Shown here: positions 7,310 to 14,592 of the stretch, one piece after another
Position numbering within the stretch: the stretch's first letter is position 1
Layout of the letters: the number at the start of each line of letters is the position of its first letter
Source of the DNA: a virus
Virus record (IMG/VR): IMGVR_UViG_3300046010_007226
Coordinates: 1 to 20,309 of that record
Direction: 5' to 3' (one strand)
DNA length: 20,309 bases
Notes under the pieces: model-generated
Told to the model about the DNA's origin: nothing
The model's input: only the letters and a program-made list of their open reading frames with translations
Databases searched by the model: none
Made by a program: the position numbers and the translations under genes

Positions 7310-8539
7310 ATGAAAAACACAACAAAACTATTTAGTTTAGGCGATTTATATGTATCTGATTTCATTAATGTTGATTCAGATGCAAGAGCCGGCAAACACG
7401 ATATGACATTAGTTATCGATGAAAGATATGGAGCAGCTCGATTGGATAAATGTACTCCGATACATTCAATGTTTGGAAAATATTGGTATCGAAGTGGAAC
7501 TAACTTAACTATGACAAATGAATTAAATTCAATCGTTAGTAGTGTAACATCAGTTCATAAATTAAAAGATAATGATTTATGGTTAGATATTGCATGTAAT
7601 GATGGCACGTTATTAAAAGCAGTTCCTAATAACATTTTAAAATTAGGTATTGATCCTGCAGAAGATTCATTTGTAGAAGAATCATCTAAAGTAGCAGATG
7701 AAATTATACAAGATTTTTTTACGGCTGAGAGTTATAGTAGATCACAATTTAAAGATAAAAAAGCATCGGTTATAACATGTATTGCAATGTTTTATGATTT
7801 AGATGAGCCGATTGATTTTTTAAATGATGTTCATTCAGTATTAGATGATGATGGATTATTCGTATTACAAATGAGTTATACTCCATTAATGATTGAACAA
7901 TTGGCATTTGATAATATTTGTCATGAACATGTTTATTATTGGTCACTGTTTTCAATTAAAAAATTATTAGAAGCAGCTAACTTTCAAATTGTCGATTGTC
8001 AATTGAATGATGTAAACGGCGGTAGCTTTAGAATATACATAAAAAAATCTAATGCTGATTTAAGTACATTTGCATCTAGACCATATCGAGATGTATGTAA
8101 TGTTAGAATTAATTCTTTGTTAGAATGGGAATCTAATTTAAAACTTGATCAAGTAGATACTTGGATTGATTTTTATAATAGAATTGAACAATTAAAAGAA
8201 CAAACTGTTAATTTTATTAAAGAAGAAAAAGCTAAAGGTAAAGTTATTTGCGGATATGGTGCATCTACTAAAGGCAATACCTTATTGCAATATTTTGGAT
8301 TAGATAATACATTAATTGATGCAATTGCAGAACGTTCTCATTACAAATTTGGACTGAAAACAATTGGAACAAACATTCCAATTATTTCTGAAGAACAAAT
8401 GCGTGAATTGAATCCAGATTATATGTTAGTATTACCATGGCATTTTATTTCTGAATTTATTATAAGAGAAGATGAATACTTAACAAAAGGCGGGAAATTT
8501 ATCGTTCCATGTCCTAGATTTGAAATTATTGGAAAATAG
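7310..8539 (+). CDS. SAM-dependent C-methyltransferase family protein (TylCIII-like), 409 aa
   Basis: Members of this family add a C-methyl group to keto-deoxysugar nucleotides. Residues 8-60 match the N-terminal domain by pattern (FSLGDLYVSDF, then FGKYWYRSGTN). The SAM-binding strand and loop is LWLDIACNDGTLL (90-102). The active-site block is DNICHEHVYYWSLFSIKKLL (201-220), with the HEH-x-Y residues (205-209) that hold the catalytic base in TylCIII/TcaB9-type enzymes. VNGGSFRIYI (235-244) follows. The C-terminal Methyltransf_14-like domain carries VICGYGASTKGNTLL and ends in PDYMLVLPWHF. The N-terminal CxxC zinc knuckles usual for the family are missing; only C48 remains. A Shine-Dalgarno-like AAAGGAA precedes the start. 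Gmd upstream would supply a suitable 4-keto-6-deoxy substrate, which is an inference from context. Confidence 0.82.
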   Translation: MKNTTKLFSLGDLYVSDFINVDSDARAGKHDMTLVIDERYGAARLDKCTPIHSMFGKYWYRSGTNLTMTNELNSIVSSVTSVHKLKDNDLWLDIACNDGTLLKAVPNNILKLGIDPAEDSFVEESSKVADEIIQDFFTAESYSRSQFKDKKASVITCIAMFYDLDEPIDFLNDVHSVLDDDGLFVLQMSYTPLMIEQLAFDNICHEHVYYWSLFSIKKLLEAANFQIVDCQLNDVNGGSFRIYIKKSNADLSTFASRPYRDVCNVRINSLLEWESNLKLDQVDTWIDFYNRIEQLKEQTVNFIKEEKAKGKVICGYGASTKGNTLLQYFGLDNTLIDAIAERSHYKFGLKTIGTNIPIISEEQMRELNPDYMLVLPWHFISEFIIREDEYLTKGGKFIVPCPRFEIIGK

Positions 8540-8540
8540 A

Positions 8541-9548
8541 ATGAAAATACTTTATGTTAATCCATCCAATCGCGAATGTGGTATATATCAATACGGATTA
8601 CGCGTATATAATGCATTAGAAACATATTTACCTGAATGGTGTGATTATGAATTACACTATACTGAAAATTATGATAATGTTGATCAACATATTGAATTGT
8701 TACATCAACTTAAACCAAATGTTGTTTTATATTCATTTAATGATACAGCAATGCCATTTGTAAAACATTATATGAGTAATCCAGATCGTTCAATCCATCA
8801 TATTGCAATATCACATGAACAAGAACAAGTCGTAATAGATAATCCGGGTATGTTCCCGGATGATTGGATCGGCGGAAATTTATTTGATAATTGGATTGGA
8901 CACGATCCTACATTAAATATCTCTAGACCAAATATATTCAATGCAACTCGTCCAGTATTACGAAGTGAAAATAAACCTACAAATAAAACAGATGATCGAA
9001 TAGTATTTGGTAATTCTGGATTTGGTCATCGTAGAAAAATGCATTATGAAATTGTAACTGCAATTCAACAAGAATATGATGAAGCTGTAATTAGATTCAA
9101 TATGCCACCGTCGCATTTTGGAGATAAACATTGCGTAGAATCTAGAGCAATTGCTGAGCATTGTCGTAATTTAATTCATAAACCAGGTATCGAATTGCAA
9201 GTTACATATGATTTATTAGAAACTGAACACGATTTAGTTGAATGGATGTATGGAAATGATGTTAATATTTATTTTTCTCAACAATGGGACGTGCCGCATC
9301 AGATGCGAGGTGTTAATTCATCGCCGGATACTGCATTATCTACTAGACGGCCATTAATTGTAAATCATTCATCGATGACTCGACACTTAACACCATATTT
9401 TGGTGCATATGGTGCAGACGGTTCAATTAGACAATTAATTAATATGCAATTAAGAAATAAAACACCAGAATTAGTATACAATGAATGGAACCCATCTAGA
9501 ATGGCTAGCGAATATTATAAAATGATAAAAAAGGTATGTAACGTATGA
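8541..9548 (+). CDS. GT-B-like glycosyltransferase of an unusual family, 335 aa (paralogue 2)
   Basis: This is a paralogue of the protein at 6355. Matching blocks are RECGIYQYGLRVY (11-23) against ERCGVADYGRRI, KPNVVLYSFNDTAMPFV against QPDLVLYNYYPIILPFI, VFGNSGFGHRRKM (155-167) against IGTFGFGFRDKNF, WMYGNDVNIYFSQ against FLRGNDINIFMYE, and PDTALSTRRPLIV against IDYALSARRPIGI. The two Rossmann-like halves suggest a GT-B glycosyltransferase, but no E-x7-E motif is seen. The frame extends upstream to a TTG at 8520 inside the methyltransferase gene. The ATG at 8541, one base after that gene's stop, begins exactly at the conserved MKILYVN strand and is preferred. The end overlaps the epimerase start as ATGA. 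Placement of the paralogues around sugar-nucleotide enzymes suggests each handles a different sugar, which is inference. Confidence 0.62.
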   Translation: MKILYVNPSNRECGIYQYGLRVYNALETYLPEWCDYELHYTENYDNVDQHIELLHQLKPNVVLYSFNDTAMPFVKHYMSNPDRSIHHIAISHEQEQVVIDNPGMFPDDWIGGNLFDNWIGHDPTLNISRPNIFNATRPVLRSENKPTNKTDDRIVFGNSGFGHRRKMHYEIVTAIQQEYDEAVIRFNMPPSHFGDKHCVESRAIAEHCRNLIHKPGIELQVTYDLLETEHDLVEWMYGNDVNIYFSQQWDVPHQMRGVNSSPDTALSTRRPLIVNHSSMTRHLTPYFGAYGADGSIRQLINMQLRNKTPELVYNEWNPSRMASEYYKMIKKVCNV

Positions 9549-10516
9549 AAACGATATTAATAACAGGTGCAGGTGGATTTATTGGATCACATCTAGCAGA
9601 AAGACTAAAACGAGAAGGAAATTATATAATCGGCGTAGATATTAAATATCCTGAATTCAAACAACATTTGGAAATATGTAATGAATTTCATATTATTGAT
9701 TTAAGAGTTCAATCTAATGTTGAACATTTTATACCATCTCGTAAGATTGATCAAATATTTCATTTAGCAGCCGATATGGGTGGTATGGGATATGTTTTCG
9801 GAAAAGATGCGCAGATTTTACAAAATAGCGGAAGAATTGATTTGAATATATTTGATTGGGCACATAAATATAATGTAAATGATATTTTATTTACATCTTC
9901 TGCATGTAGATATCCAGATGAGTTACAAAATGGAGATGATATTATGTTACGAGAAGATATGGCATATCCAGCAAACCCACAAGATGGGTATGGTTGGGAA
10001 AAGATCTTTGGCGAATTGTTATGTAGATTTTATCATGAAAATTATAACATGAATACCCACGTTGTCGCATTTCATAATATATATGGCGAAAATGGAACAT
10101 GGTGTGGCGGAAAAGAAAAATCTCCAGCAGCAATATGTCGAAAAGTAGCAGAAGCAACTGATGGAGGATTTATAGAAATTTGGGGAGATGGAACTCAGTT
10201 ACGTAGTTTTTGTCACGTATCAGATGCAATCGAAGGTATGATTCGAACAATGAATACAGATTTTCATTCTGCAATTAATATTGGTACCGATCGTTGCATT
10301 TCAATTAAAGATTTTACACAAATGATTATAGACATCAGTGGTAAAAATTTAACTATTAAATATGTAGATGGTGCAATTGGAGTAAAAAGTAGAAATTCGG
10401 ATAACACATTAAGCAAACAACTTTTGAAATGGGAGCCTACTATCGATTTAGAAGAAGGAATGGCAAATTTATATACGTGGATATTACAACAAGTTAATTT
10501 GGCAAAACATGATTAA
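9545..10516 (+). CDS. GDP-mannose 3,5-epimerase-like SDR enzyme, 323 aa
   Basis: GDP-mannose 3,5-epimerase makes GDP-L-galactose (and GDP-L-gulose) from GDP-D-mannose and is best known from the plant ascorbate route. This protein has the NAD loop TGAGGFIGSHLAE (7-19) and the plant-GME-like string HLAADMGGMGYV (73-84). It has SSACRYP with C121 (Arabidopsis C145), PQDGYGWEK with Y149-x3-K153, FHNIYGENGTWCGGKEKSPA with K192 (Arabidopsis K217), and EIWGDGTQLRSF (211-222). The C-terminal GVKSRNSDNTL matches the GVRGRNSDN region. These features favour GME over GDP-fucose synthase, which has a different GSSCIYP context and lacks ADMGGMG. It is coupled to the upstream gene by ATGA and overlaps the next gene by 8 bases. 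The family call is strong; the exact product sugar is unproven. Confidence 0.85.
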   Translation: MKTILITGAGGFIGSHLAERLKREGNYIIGVDIKYPEFKQHLEICNEFHIIDLRVQSNVEHFIPSRKIDQIFHLAADMGGMGYVFGKDAQILQNSGRIDLNIFDWAHKYNVNDILFTSSACRYPDELQNGDDIMLREDMAYPANPQDGYGWEKIFGELLCRFYHENYNMNTHVVAFHNIYGENGTWCGGKEKSPAAICRKVAEATDGGFIEIWGDGTQLRSFCHVSDAIEGMIRTMNTDFHSAINIGTDRCISIKDFTQMIIDISGKNLTIKYVDGAIGVKSRNSDNTLSKQLLKWEPTIDLEEGMANLYTWILQQVNLAKHD

Positions 10517-10862
10517 AATTAGTTTAGATGAATCATATGTATTTGATTTATTATCAATATATGAAGTTAAAATAGATTATAGTACAGATTTAGATAAAAA
10601 AACTAAGTTGCAACAATCATATGATTTATTGAAATCAGAAATTACTGACACAATAGGTAACAAATTAGTTGTTGATATTTTAGCTAGTGATGAATATGCT
10701 CAATTGAAGCAAAGCAACCAAATTGTATTTGAATTAGTAGATCGAGCAAATGAAACTGAATTATCAAAATTAACAGCTGATGCAAATTATATGAGATATT
10801 TAAACAAAGTATCATTGCAAAATAAATTTTTTAATACAATTGTAACGGAAGTAAAAATATGA
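10509..10862 (+). CDS. Small helical protein, 117 aa, possibly DUF6165-like
   Basis: A soluble, mostly helical protein. An N-terminal strand (IKISLDE) leads into a helix with IYEVKIDYSTDL and a K-rich stretch (LDKKTKLQQSYDLLKSEI, about 28-45). A second helical part ends with ANYMRYLNKVSLQNKFFNTI. The order of a short strand, a 'hxIKh' helix, a 'KL...Y..L' helix and a final 'N..R...K..IN'-like helix recalls the DUF6165 family found in polysaccharide loci. The match is from memory of the pattern and is weak. It overlaps the epimerase gene by 8 bases and the GT9-like gene by ATGA, so it is embedded in the locus. The function is unknown; an accessory role beside the neighbouring transferase is a guess. 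Confidence 0.65.
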   Translation: MIKISLDESYVFDLLSIYEVKIDYSTDLDKKTKLQQSYDLLKSEITDTIGNKLVVDILASDEYAQLKQSNQIVFELVDRANETELSKLTADANYMRYLNKVSLQNKFFNTIVTEVKI

Positions 10863-11566
10863 ATTATCTAGGCGGCGGAAAAATGGGAGATTTTATCCAT
10901 AGTTTACTTGTATGTAAATATAAGTTTGATCAAACTGGAGAAAAATCAAATATATTTTTATCAAATAATGGCCATGCTTTTGAATATGATTTAGAATTTA
11001 CATTCAACGAGTTAAAACCATTAATGATGTGTCAGCTATGGGTGGATACATTTAGTATACATGATTCTGAATCAATTGATATCGATTTAACTGAATGGCG
11101 ACATTCTCCATTATTATATCAAACTAATTGGTTGGAAATATATTCAAACATGTATCTAAATAATATTAAAATTCCTAATGAATATAATTGGATAACGGTT
11201 GAAAAAGACAGCCGTTATTCAAATTCATTAATGATTAATAGATCTTTGAAAACAGTTGATAACAATAAATTACATGTATATGATGATTTGATTTCAAAAT
11301 ATGATGATGTATATTTTATTTGTTTTGATATCAAACAATATTACCAGTTTCCATTACATTATAAAACGAAGTTATTACTTGTTAATAATTTATATGATTT
11401 CTTTATAAAGATTGCTAGTTGTCATTTTTTTATAGGAAATCAATCCGGGCCGTTTGCATGGGCATCGGCATTGAATACTCCTAGAGCTGTTGAATTATTA
11501 AATATTATTGATAGGCAACATTATATCAATGATTCGAATTATTATGAATTTTTTAATTATTTTTAA
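10859..11566 (+). CDS. GT9-like (heptosyltransferase-type) protein, 235 aa
   Basis: The start GGGKMGDFIHSLLVCK (5-20) resembles the GD-x-I/V-x-x-L loop of GT9 enzymes, and HFFIGNQSGPFAWASALNTPRAVEL (189-213) resembles their donor-site block (fiGndSGpmHlAaAlGtP). The usual His of that block is replaced by Ala or Trp (FAWASA). At 235 residues it is well short of typical heptosyltransferases (about 320-350), so the central region is reduced. It may be a minimal GT-B transferase, or a protein that has kept the fold but changed its chemistry. It starts with an ATGA overlap and ends two bases before the next gene. No membrane segment is seen. The donor is unknown, and heptose should not be assumed. 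Confidence 0.6.
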   Translation: MNYLGGGKMGDFIHSLLVCKYKFDQTGEKSNIFLSNNGHAFEYDLEFTFNELKPLMMCQLWVDTFSIHDSESIDIDLTEWRHSPLLYQTNWLEIYSNMYLNNIKIPNEYNWITVEKDSRYSNSLMINRSLKTVDNNKLHVYDDLISKYDDVYFICFDIKQYYQFPLHYKTKLLLVNNLYDFFIKIASCHFFIGNQSGPFAWASALNTPRAVELLNIIDRQHYINDSNYYEFFNYF

Positions 11567-11568
11567 TT

Positions 11569-12351
11569 ATGCATAACATAGTTTTATATTGTAAATCATT
11601 TAAACGTGATATTGAATTAGTTAAACGTTTAATGGAATCTATTGATCAATACAATCGAGATAATATTGTAACATATCTAAGTGTACCTAAACATGATATG
11701 GAATTATTTCAATCATTAAATTTAAACAATGTTATTTTAATTGAGGATGAATTAGTATACGAAGGAAATGCTTCTGGTTGGATGCAACAACAAATTGTAA
11801 AGTCATCATTTTATAAATTAAAATTAGCAAAAAATTGGGTATGTTTAGATTCAGATGCATTCTTTATAAAACCATTTTATATTACAGATTTTATATATGA
11901 AGATGATATTCCATATACAGTGATGCATGAACAAAAAGAATTATTTACTTGGACTGCCATTAATTCTAACATATTAGGGTTTGATCCTAAAGAAAGTTTC
12001 AATTCCGATCGCAAACAAATCATGGATGTATTTGATAGAAAAGGTCGAATATATGATTTCGGCCCAGCACCTATAATTTGGTCATCTAAAGTTTGGCTAG
12101 ATTTAGAAAATAATTATATGATACCAAATAATTTAACTATGCAGCAATTAATTGAATTTTGTGCATCTGAATTTACTTGGTATGGAGAAGCATTATTAAG
12201 ATTCAAATCAATACCAATTTATCCTGCAGAACCATTATTCAAAGTTTTTCATTATAAACAACAATTGGAAGAATTTAATAAATTAAATATTACAGCTGAA
12301 TGTATATCAAAAAATTATTTAGGTATCATTGTACAATCAAATATCAATTAA
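11569..12351 (+). CDS. DUF6492-like GT-A glycosyltransferase, 260 aa
   Basis: The protein starts with a strand and loop, IVLYCKSFKRDIELVKRL (4-21). It carries SGWMQQQIVKSSFYKL (69-84), matching the 'GW..QQ.lKl' segment of DUF6492-type proteins, followed by WVCLDSDAFFIKPF (90-103), which holds the metal-binding D-x-D (D94, D96). Later, FGPAPIIWSSKVW resembles that family's 'pa.iws..vl..l' region. FTWYGEALL supplies an acidic residue (Glu) that could be the catalytic base, which is an inference. It is soluble, with no membrane anchor. It lies two bases after the GT9-like gene and one base before the next transferase, so it is probably cotranscribed with both. Confidence 0.68.
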   Translation: MHNIVLYCKSFKRDIELVKRLMESIDQYNRDNIVTYLSVPKHDMELFQSLNLNNVILIEDELVYEGNASGWMQQQIVKSSFYKLKLAKNWVCLDSDAFFIKPFYITDFIYEDDIPYTVMHEQKELFTWTAINSNILGFDPKESFNSDRKQIMDVFDRKGRIYDFGPAPIIWSSKVWLDLENNYMIPNNLTMQQLIEFCASEFTWYGEALLRFKSIPIYPAEPLFKVFHYKQQLEEFNKLNITAECISKNYLGIIVQSNIN

Positions 12352-12352
12352 T

Positions 12353-13078
12353 ATGTTAATAGCAACACTTAATCACAACTTACCAGATCTAACAGATAAT
12401 CTTGTTAATCAATTACAACGAGATGCATATTTTTCAAAATGTGAACTTATGGTATTAGATAATGGATCTTCAGAAACTTTGGCGCAATCAACAACACATC
12501 GTTTAGAACAAAATGTTTTCTTTGGAGGAGGATTCAACGTAGTACTTGATTATTTTCTAAACGAAACCGAACATGAGTGGTTGTATTTTTTAAACAACGA
12601 TTTGATATTCCATGGACCATCATTTCTAAAAACATCAATTGATAATGCAATTACTAGCAATGCAGATGTATATTCTCCGTCAGTTATAAACGCATCAATT
12701 GAACAATGTCATTGGAAACAAATGTGGAATTGGGGAAAGGGTATGCGTTCTGTAAAATGGATTGATTTTCAATGTCCACTTATACATCGCAGAGTATTAG
12801 AAAAAATACAACAGTTTCCGCATGAATTGATATATGGTTGGGGATTGGACTTTTATACGGGATGTATTACGGAGACTAATGATTGGAAAACTGTAGTAGA
12901 TGATACGCATACAATTTGTCATTTGAATTCACAAACATTCAAACAAAATAAAATTGATATAGGCGTTACTGATTTTTGTAGGAATGCTGAAACAAATATG
13001 AATACATTCTTTTTGAATTCTGAATTTAATTCATTATATTTTAATATGAGACAATACGGAGAAACTTATAACATATGA
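12353..13078 (+). CDS. GT2-family glycosyltransferase, 241 aa
   Basis: The GT2 layout is clear. The start is MLIATLNHNLPDLTDNLVNQ (1-20), the nucleotide-binding motif is LMVLDNGSS (32-40), VFFGGGFNVVLDYF (55-68) corresponds to the 'N.G.a.a.N.g' helix, and the metal site is YFLNNDLIF (78-86). This combination resembles rhamnosyltransferase-like GT2 proteins. The reading frame extends upstream to a TTG at 12329 within the previous gene. The ATG at 12353, one base after that gene's stop, starts directly on the GT2 beta strand and is preferred. No membrane segment is present. The ATGA at its end couples it to the next transferase. The sugar is unknown. Confidence 0.8.
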   Translation: MLIATLNHNLPDLTDNLVNQLQRDAYFSKCELMVLDNGSSETLAQSTTHRLEQNVFFGGGFNVVLDYFLNETEHEWLYFLNNDLIFHGPSFLKTSIDNAITSNADVYSPSVINASIEQCHWKQMWNWGKGMRSVKWIDFQCPLIHRRVLEKIQQFPHELIYGWGLDFYTGCITETNDWKTVVDDTHTICHLNSQTFKQNKIDIGVTDFCRNAETNMNTFFLNSEFNSLYFNMRQYGETYNI

Positions 13079-14247
13079 TATCTTTTATAATACCTAGTTA
13101 CAACAATTTGCGGCACTTAAAGAATGTGTACGCTAGTATTCAAAAACATGCATCAGAAGCTGAAATAATTTTATTAGATGACGGGTCAACTGATGGCACA
13201 TGGGAATGGATGCAAGAACAATATAAACAAGATGAAAATCTAGTTATATTACGAGTAGATGAACGAATAGGACATACAATCCTTTATGATAAAGGAATTG
13301 ATATGGCTACAAATGATATAGTGGGTATATTACACGCTGATATGATTTTAGGGCCAAATTATATTGAGAACATGATAAAGCACTTACGACCAGGGAGAGT
13401 TGTCTGTGCAACCCGTATAGAACCACCTTTACATCCTGCAGGAAAAGAAAAAATCATAATGGATTTTGGTCAAGATTTTGATACATTAGATATTGATTCA
13501 TTTGAAGAGTTTGTTATGTATCAACAAGAAAAAACAGTTGATGAAATTAGTTACGGAATGTTTGCCCCATGGATTTTATATAAAAAAGATTTCCAAGCTA
13601 TAGGAGGACACGATCTATTATTTGCTCCATTTCCATATGAAGATTCAGATATATTTCAACGTTGGATATTAGCAGGTTACGATCTCATACAAAGTAGAGA
13701 TGCACTTGTATATCATTTAACATGTAGAGGACATCGATGGACTGAACAAGTTGGCCAGGATGATGAATATTATAAAAATGCATGTCACAAAGCTAGTAGA
13801 AACTATTTACGTAAATGGGGTAGTTGGATTAAAAATAATGAATATCAATATCCTATTATTACACCTAAATATAACATTGCATTTGTAGTTCAAAATTGTA
13901 CGTTATCAATGCTTGAAACATTAGAGCCATGGTGTGATAGAATATACATAGAAGATGATATGCAAGTTATCACTACAGCATATATTGAATCAGAACAACC
14001 AAATACACGATTTGATCTAACTAAGAGAATTTTTGTTATAGGACATAATGATCCACAAGGAGAAAATGATATTGTAGTTGAGTTTGACGCTAAACAACTA
14101 AGCAATCACAACTTCCAGTACATACAACAACTTGCAGCAATTATCAAAGATAGTGGTGCTATAGGTGAGTTTGAAATAGACATATTCAAAATTACAATAT
14201 ATTCATTAGAGGAACAACAAGATAATCTTATTATTTTGAAACAATAA
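13075..14247 (+). CDS. GT2-family glycosyltransferase with an extra C-terminal domain, 390 aa
   Basis: The catalytic domain (about 1-250) has MISFIIPSYNNLRHLKNVYA (1-20), the nucleotide motif LLDDGSTDGT (33-42), the D-x-D equivalent LHADMILG (86-93) and the acidic catalytic site FAPFPYEDSDIF (183-194). VYHLTCRGHRW (212-222) closes the domain. These late motifs match the transferase at 4517, indicating a paralogue. Residues about 260-390 form a further alpha/beta segment starting YNIAFVVQNCTLSMLETLEP and ending with strands rich in Ile and Phe. This segment is not part of the GT2 core and I do not recognise it. It may bind the acceptor or another enzyme. The gene is the last of the sugar block; a CATATTTATA element follows its stop directly. 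Confidence 0.82.
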   Translation: MISFIIPSYNNLRHLKNVYASIQKHASEAEIILLDDGSTDGTWEWMQEQYKQDENLVILRVDERIGHTILYDKGIDMATNDIVGILHADMILGPNYIENMIKHLRPGRVVCATRIEPPLHPAGKEKIIMDFGQDFDTLDIDSFEEFVMYQQEKTVDEISYGMFAPWILYKKDFQAIGGHDLLFAPFPYEDSDIFQRWILAGYDLIQSRDALVYHLTCRGHRWTEQVGQDDEYYKNACHKASRNYLRKWGSWIKNNEYQYPIITPKYNIAFVVQNCTLSMLETLEPWCDRIYIEDDMQVITTAYIESEQPNTRFDLTKRIFVIGHNDPQGENDIVVEFDAKQLSNHNFQYIQQLAAIIKDSGAIGEFEIDIFKITIYSLEEQQDNLIILKQ

Positions 14248-14257
14248 CATATTTATA
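14248..14257 (+). promoter_or_regulatory. CATATTTATA motif, copy 2, before the lysis block
   Basis: CATATTTATA starts directly after the TAA at 14245-14247 and ends one base before the ATG at 14259. It is identical over ten bases to the cores at 683 and 16257. If it works as a promoter for the ATG at 14259, the transcript would begin inside that gene, so it may rather serve the holin and endolysin genes downstream. The function is inferred. Confidence 0.4.
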
Positions 14258-14258
14258 T

Positions 14259-14579
14259 ATGAAAATACGAAAACCAAAGTTATTAGAAACCGTGAAGGAT
14301 GTAATGAAAAAAAGCACAAATTTTTTTCAGAGAATGTTGTCAGATTCGAGAAGTGGAGATATATCATCAAAGCGCGTTATCGGCGTGTCTGGTTTTATTG
14401 CGTTGACTGCTATGATGTTTATCAATGCATTGTATCCAAAGTCGATTGCCCCGTCTCATGAATTAATTTCTGCTATTGAATATATTGTTATTGCTGCATT
14501 GTTTAGTGCTTCAGTTGATAAATTTTCGTATAAAAATGATATCAAGGAAATAAATCAAGAAAAAACACCAAAACAATAA
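14259..14579 (+). CDS. Small two-TM membrane protein of the lysis block, 106 aa
   Basis: A basic N-terminal cytoplasmic part (1-38, with a run of Lys and Arg) is followed by two hydrophobic segments at about 40-58 (VIGVSGFIALTAMMFINAL) and 68-86 (ELISAIEYIVIAALFSASV), then a charged C-terminal tail. The segment SGDISSKRVIGVSGFIAL resembles small membrane proteins found next to holins in phages of Bacteroidetes-type hosts. A holin, antiholin or lysis-regulator role is inferred from position just ahead of a holin and an endolysin. No signal peptide or lipobox is seen. Its start directly abuts the CATATTTATA motif, leaving no room for a Shine-Dalgarno sequence. Confidence 0.7.
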   Translation: MKIRKPKLLETVKDVMKKSTNFFQRMLSDSRSGDISSKRVIGVSGFIALTAMMFINALYPKSIAPSHELISAIEYIVIAALFSASVDKFSYKNDIKEINQEKTPKQ

Positions 14580-14582
14580 GGA
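14578..14582 (+). promoter_or_regulatory. Ribosome binding site for the holin start
   Basis: AAGGA overlaps the stop of the previous gene. It lies 1 base from the ATG at 14584, too close for normal use, and 10 bases from the ATG at 14593, which is workable. It therefore favours the second start. Confidence 0.5.
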
Positions 14583-14592
14583 TATGATAAGA

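Noticed and set aside
9861-9885. CATAAATATAAT, close to the T4 late-promoter box
   Set aside because: It lies inside the epimerase coding sequence of an AT-rich genome with no gene start nearby, so chance is the better explanation.
9545-10516. GDP-L-fucose synthase as the identity of the second SDR enzyme, which would complete a fucose route with Gmd
   Set aside because: The ADMGGMG, SSAC-x-YP, GGKEKSPA and RNSDN motifs match GDP-mannose 3,5-epimerase better.
713-14247. Bacterial chromosomal O-antigen locus instead of phage DNA
   Set aside because: There is no Wzx, Wzy or initiating transferase, and the block runs straight into holin, endolysin and fibre-like genes on the same strand with the same intergenic motif.
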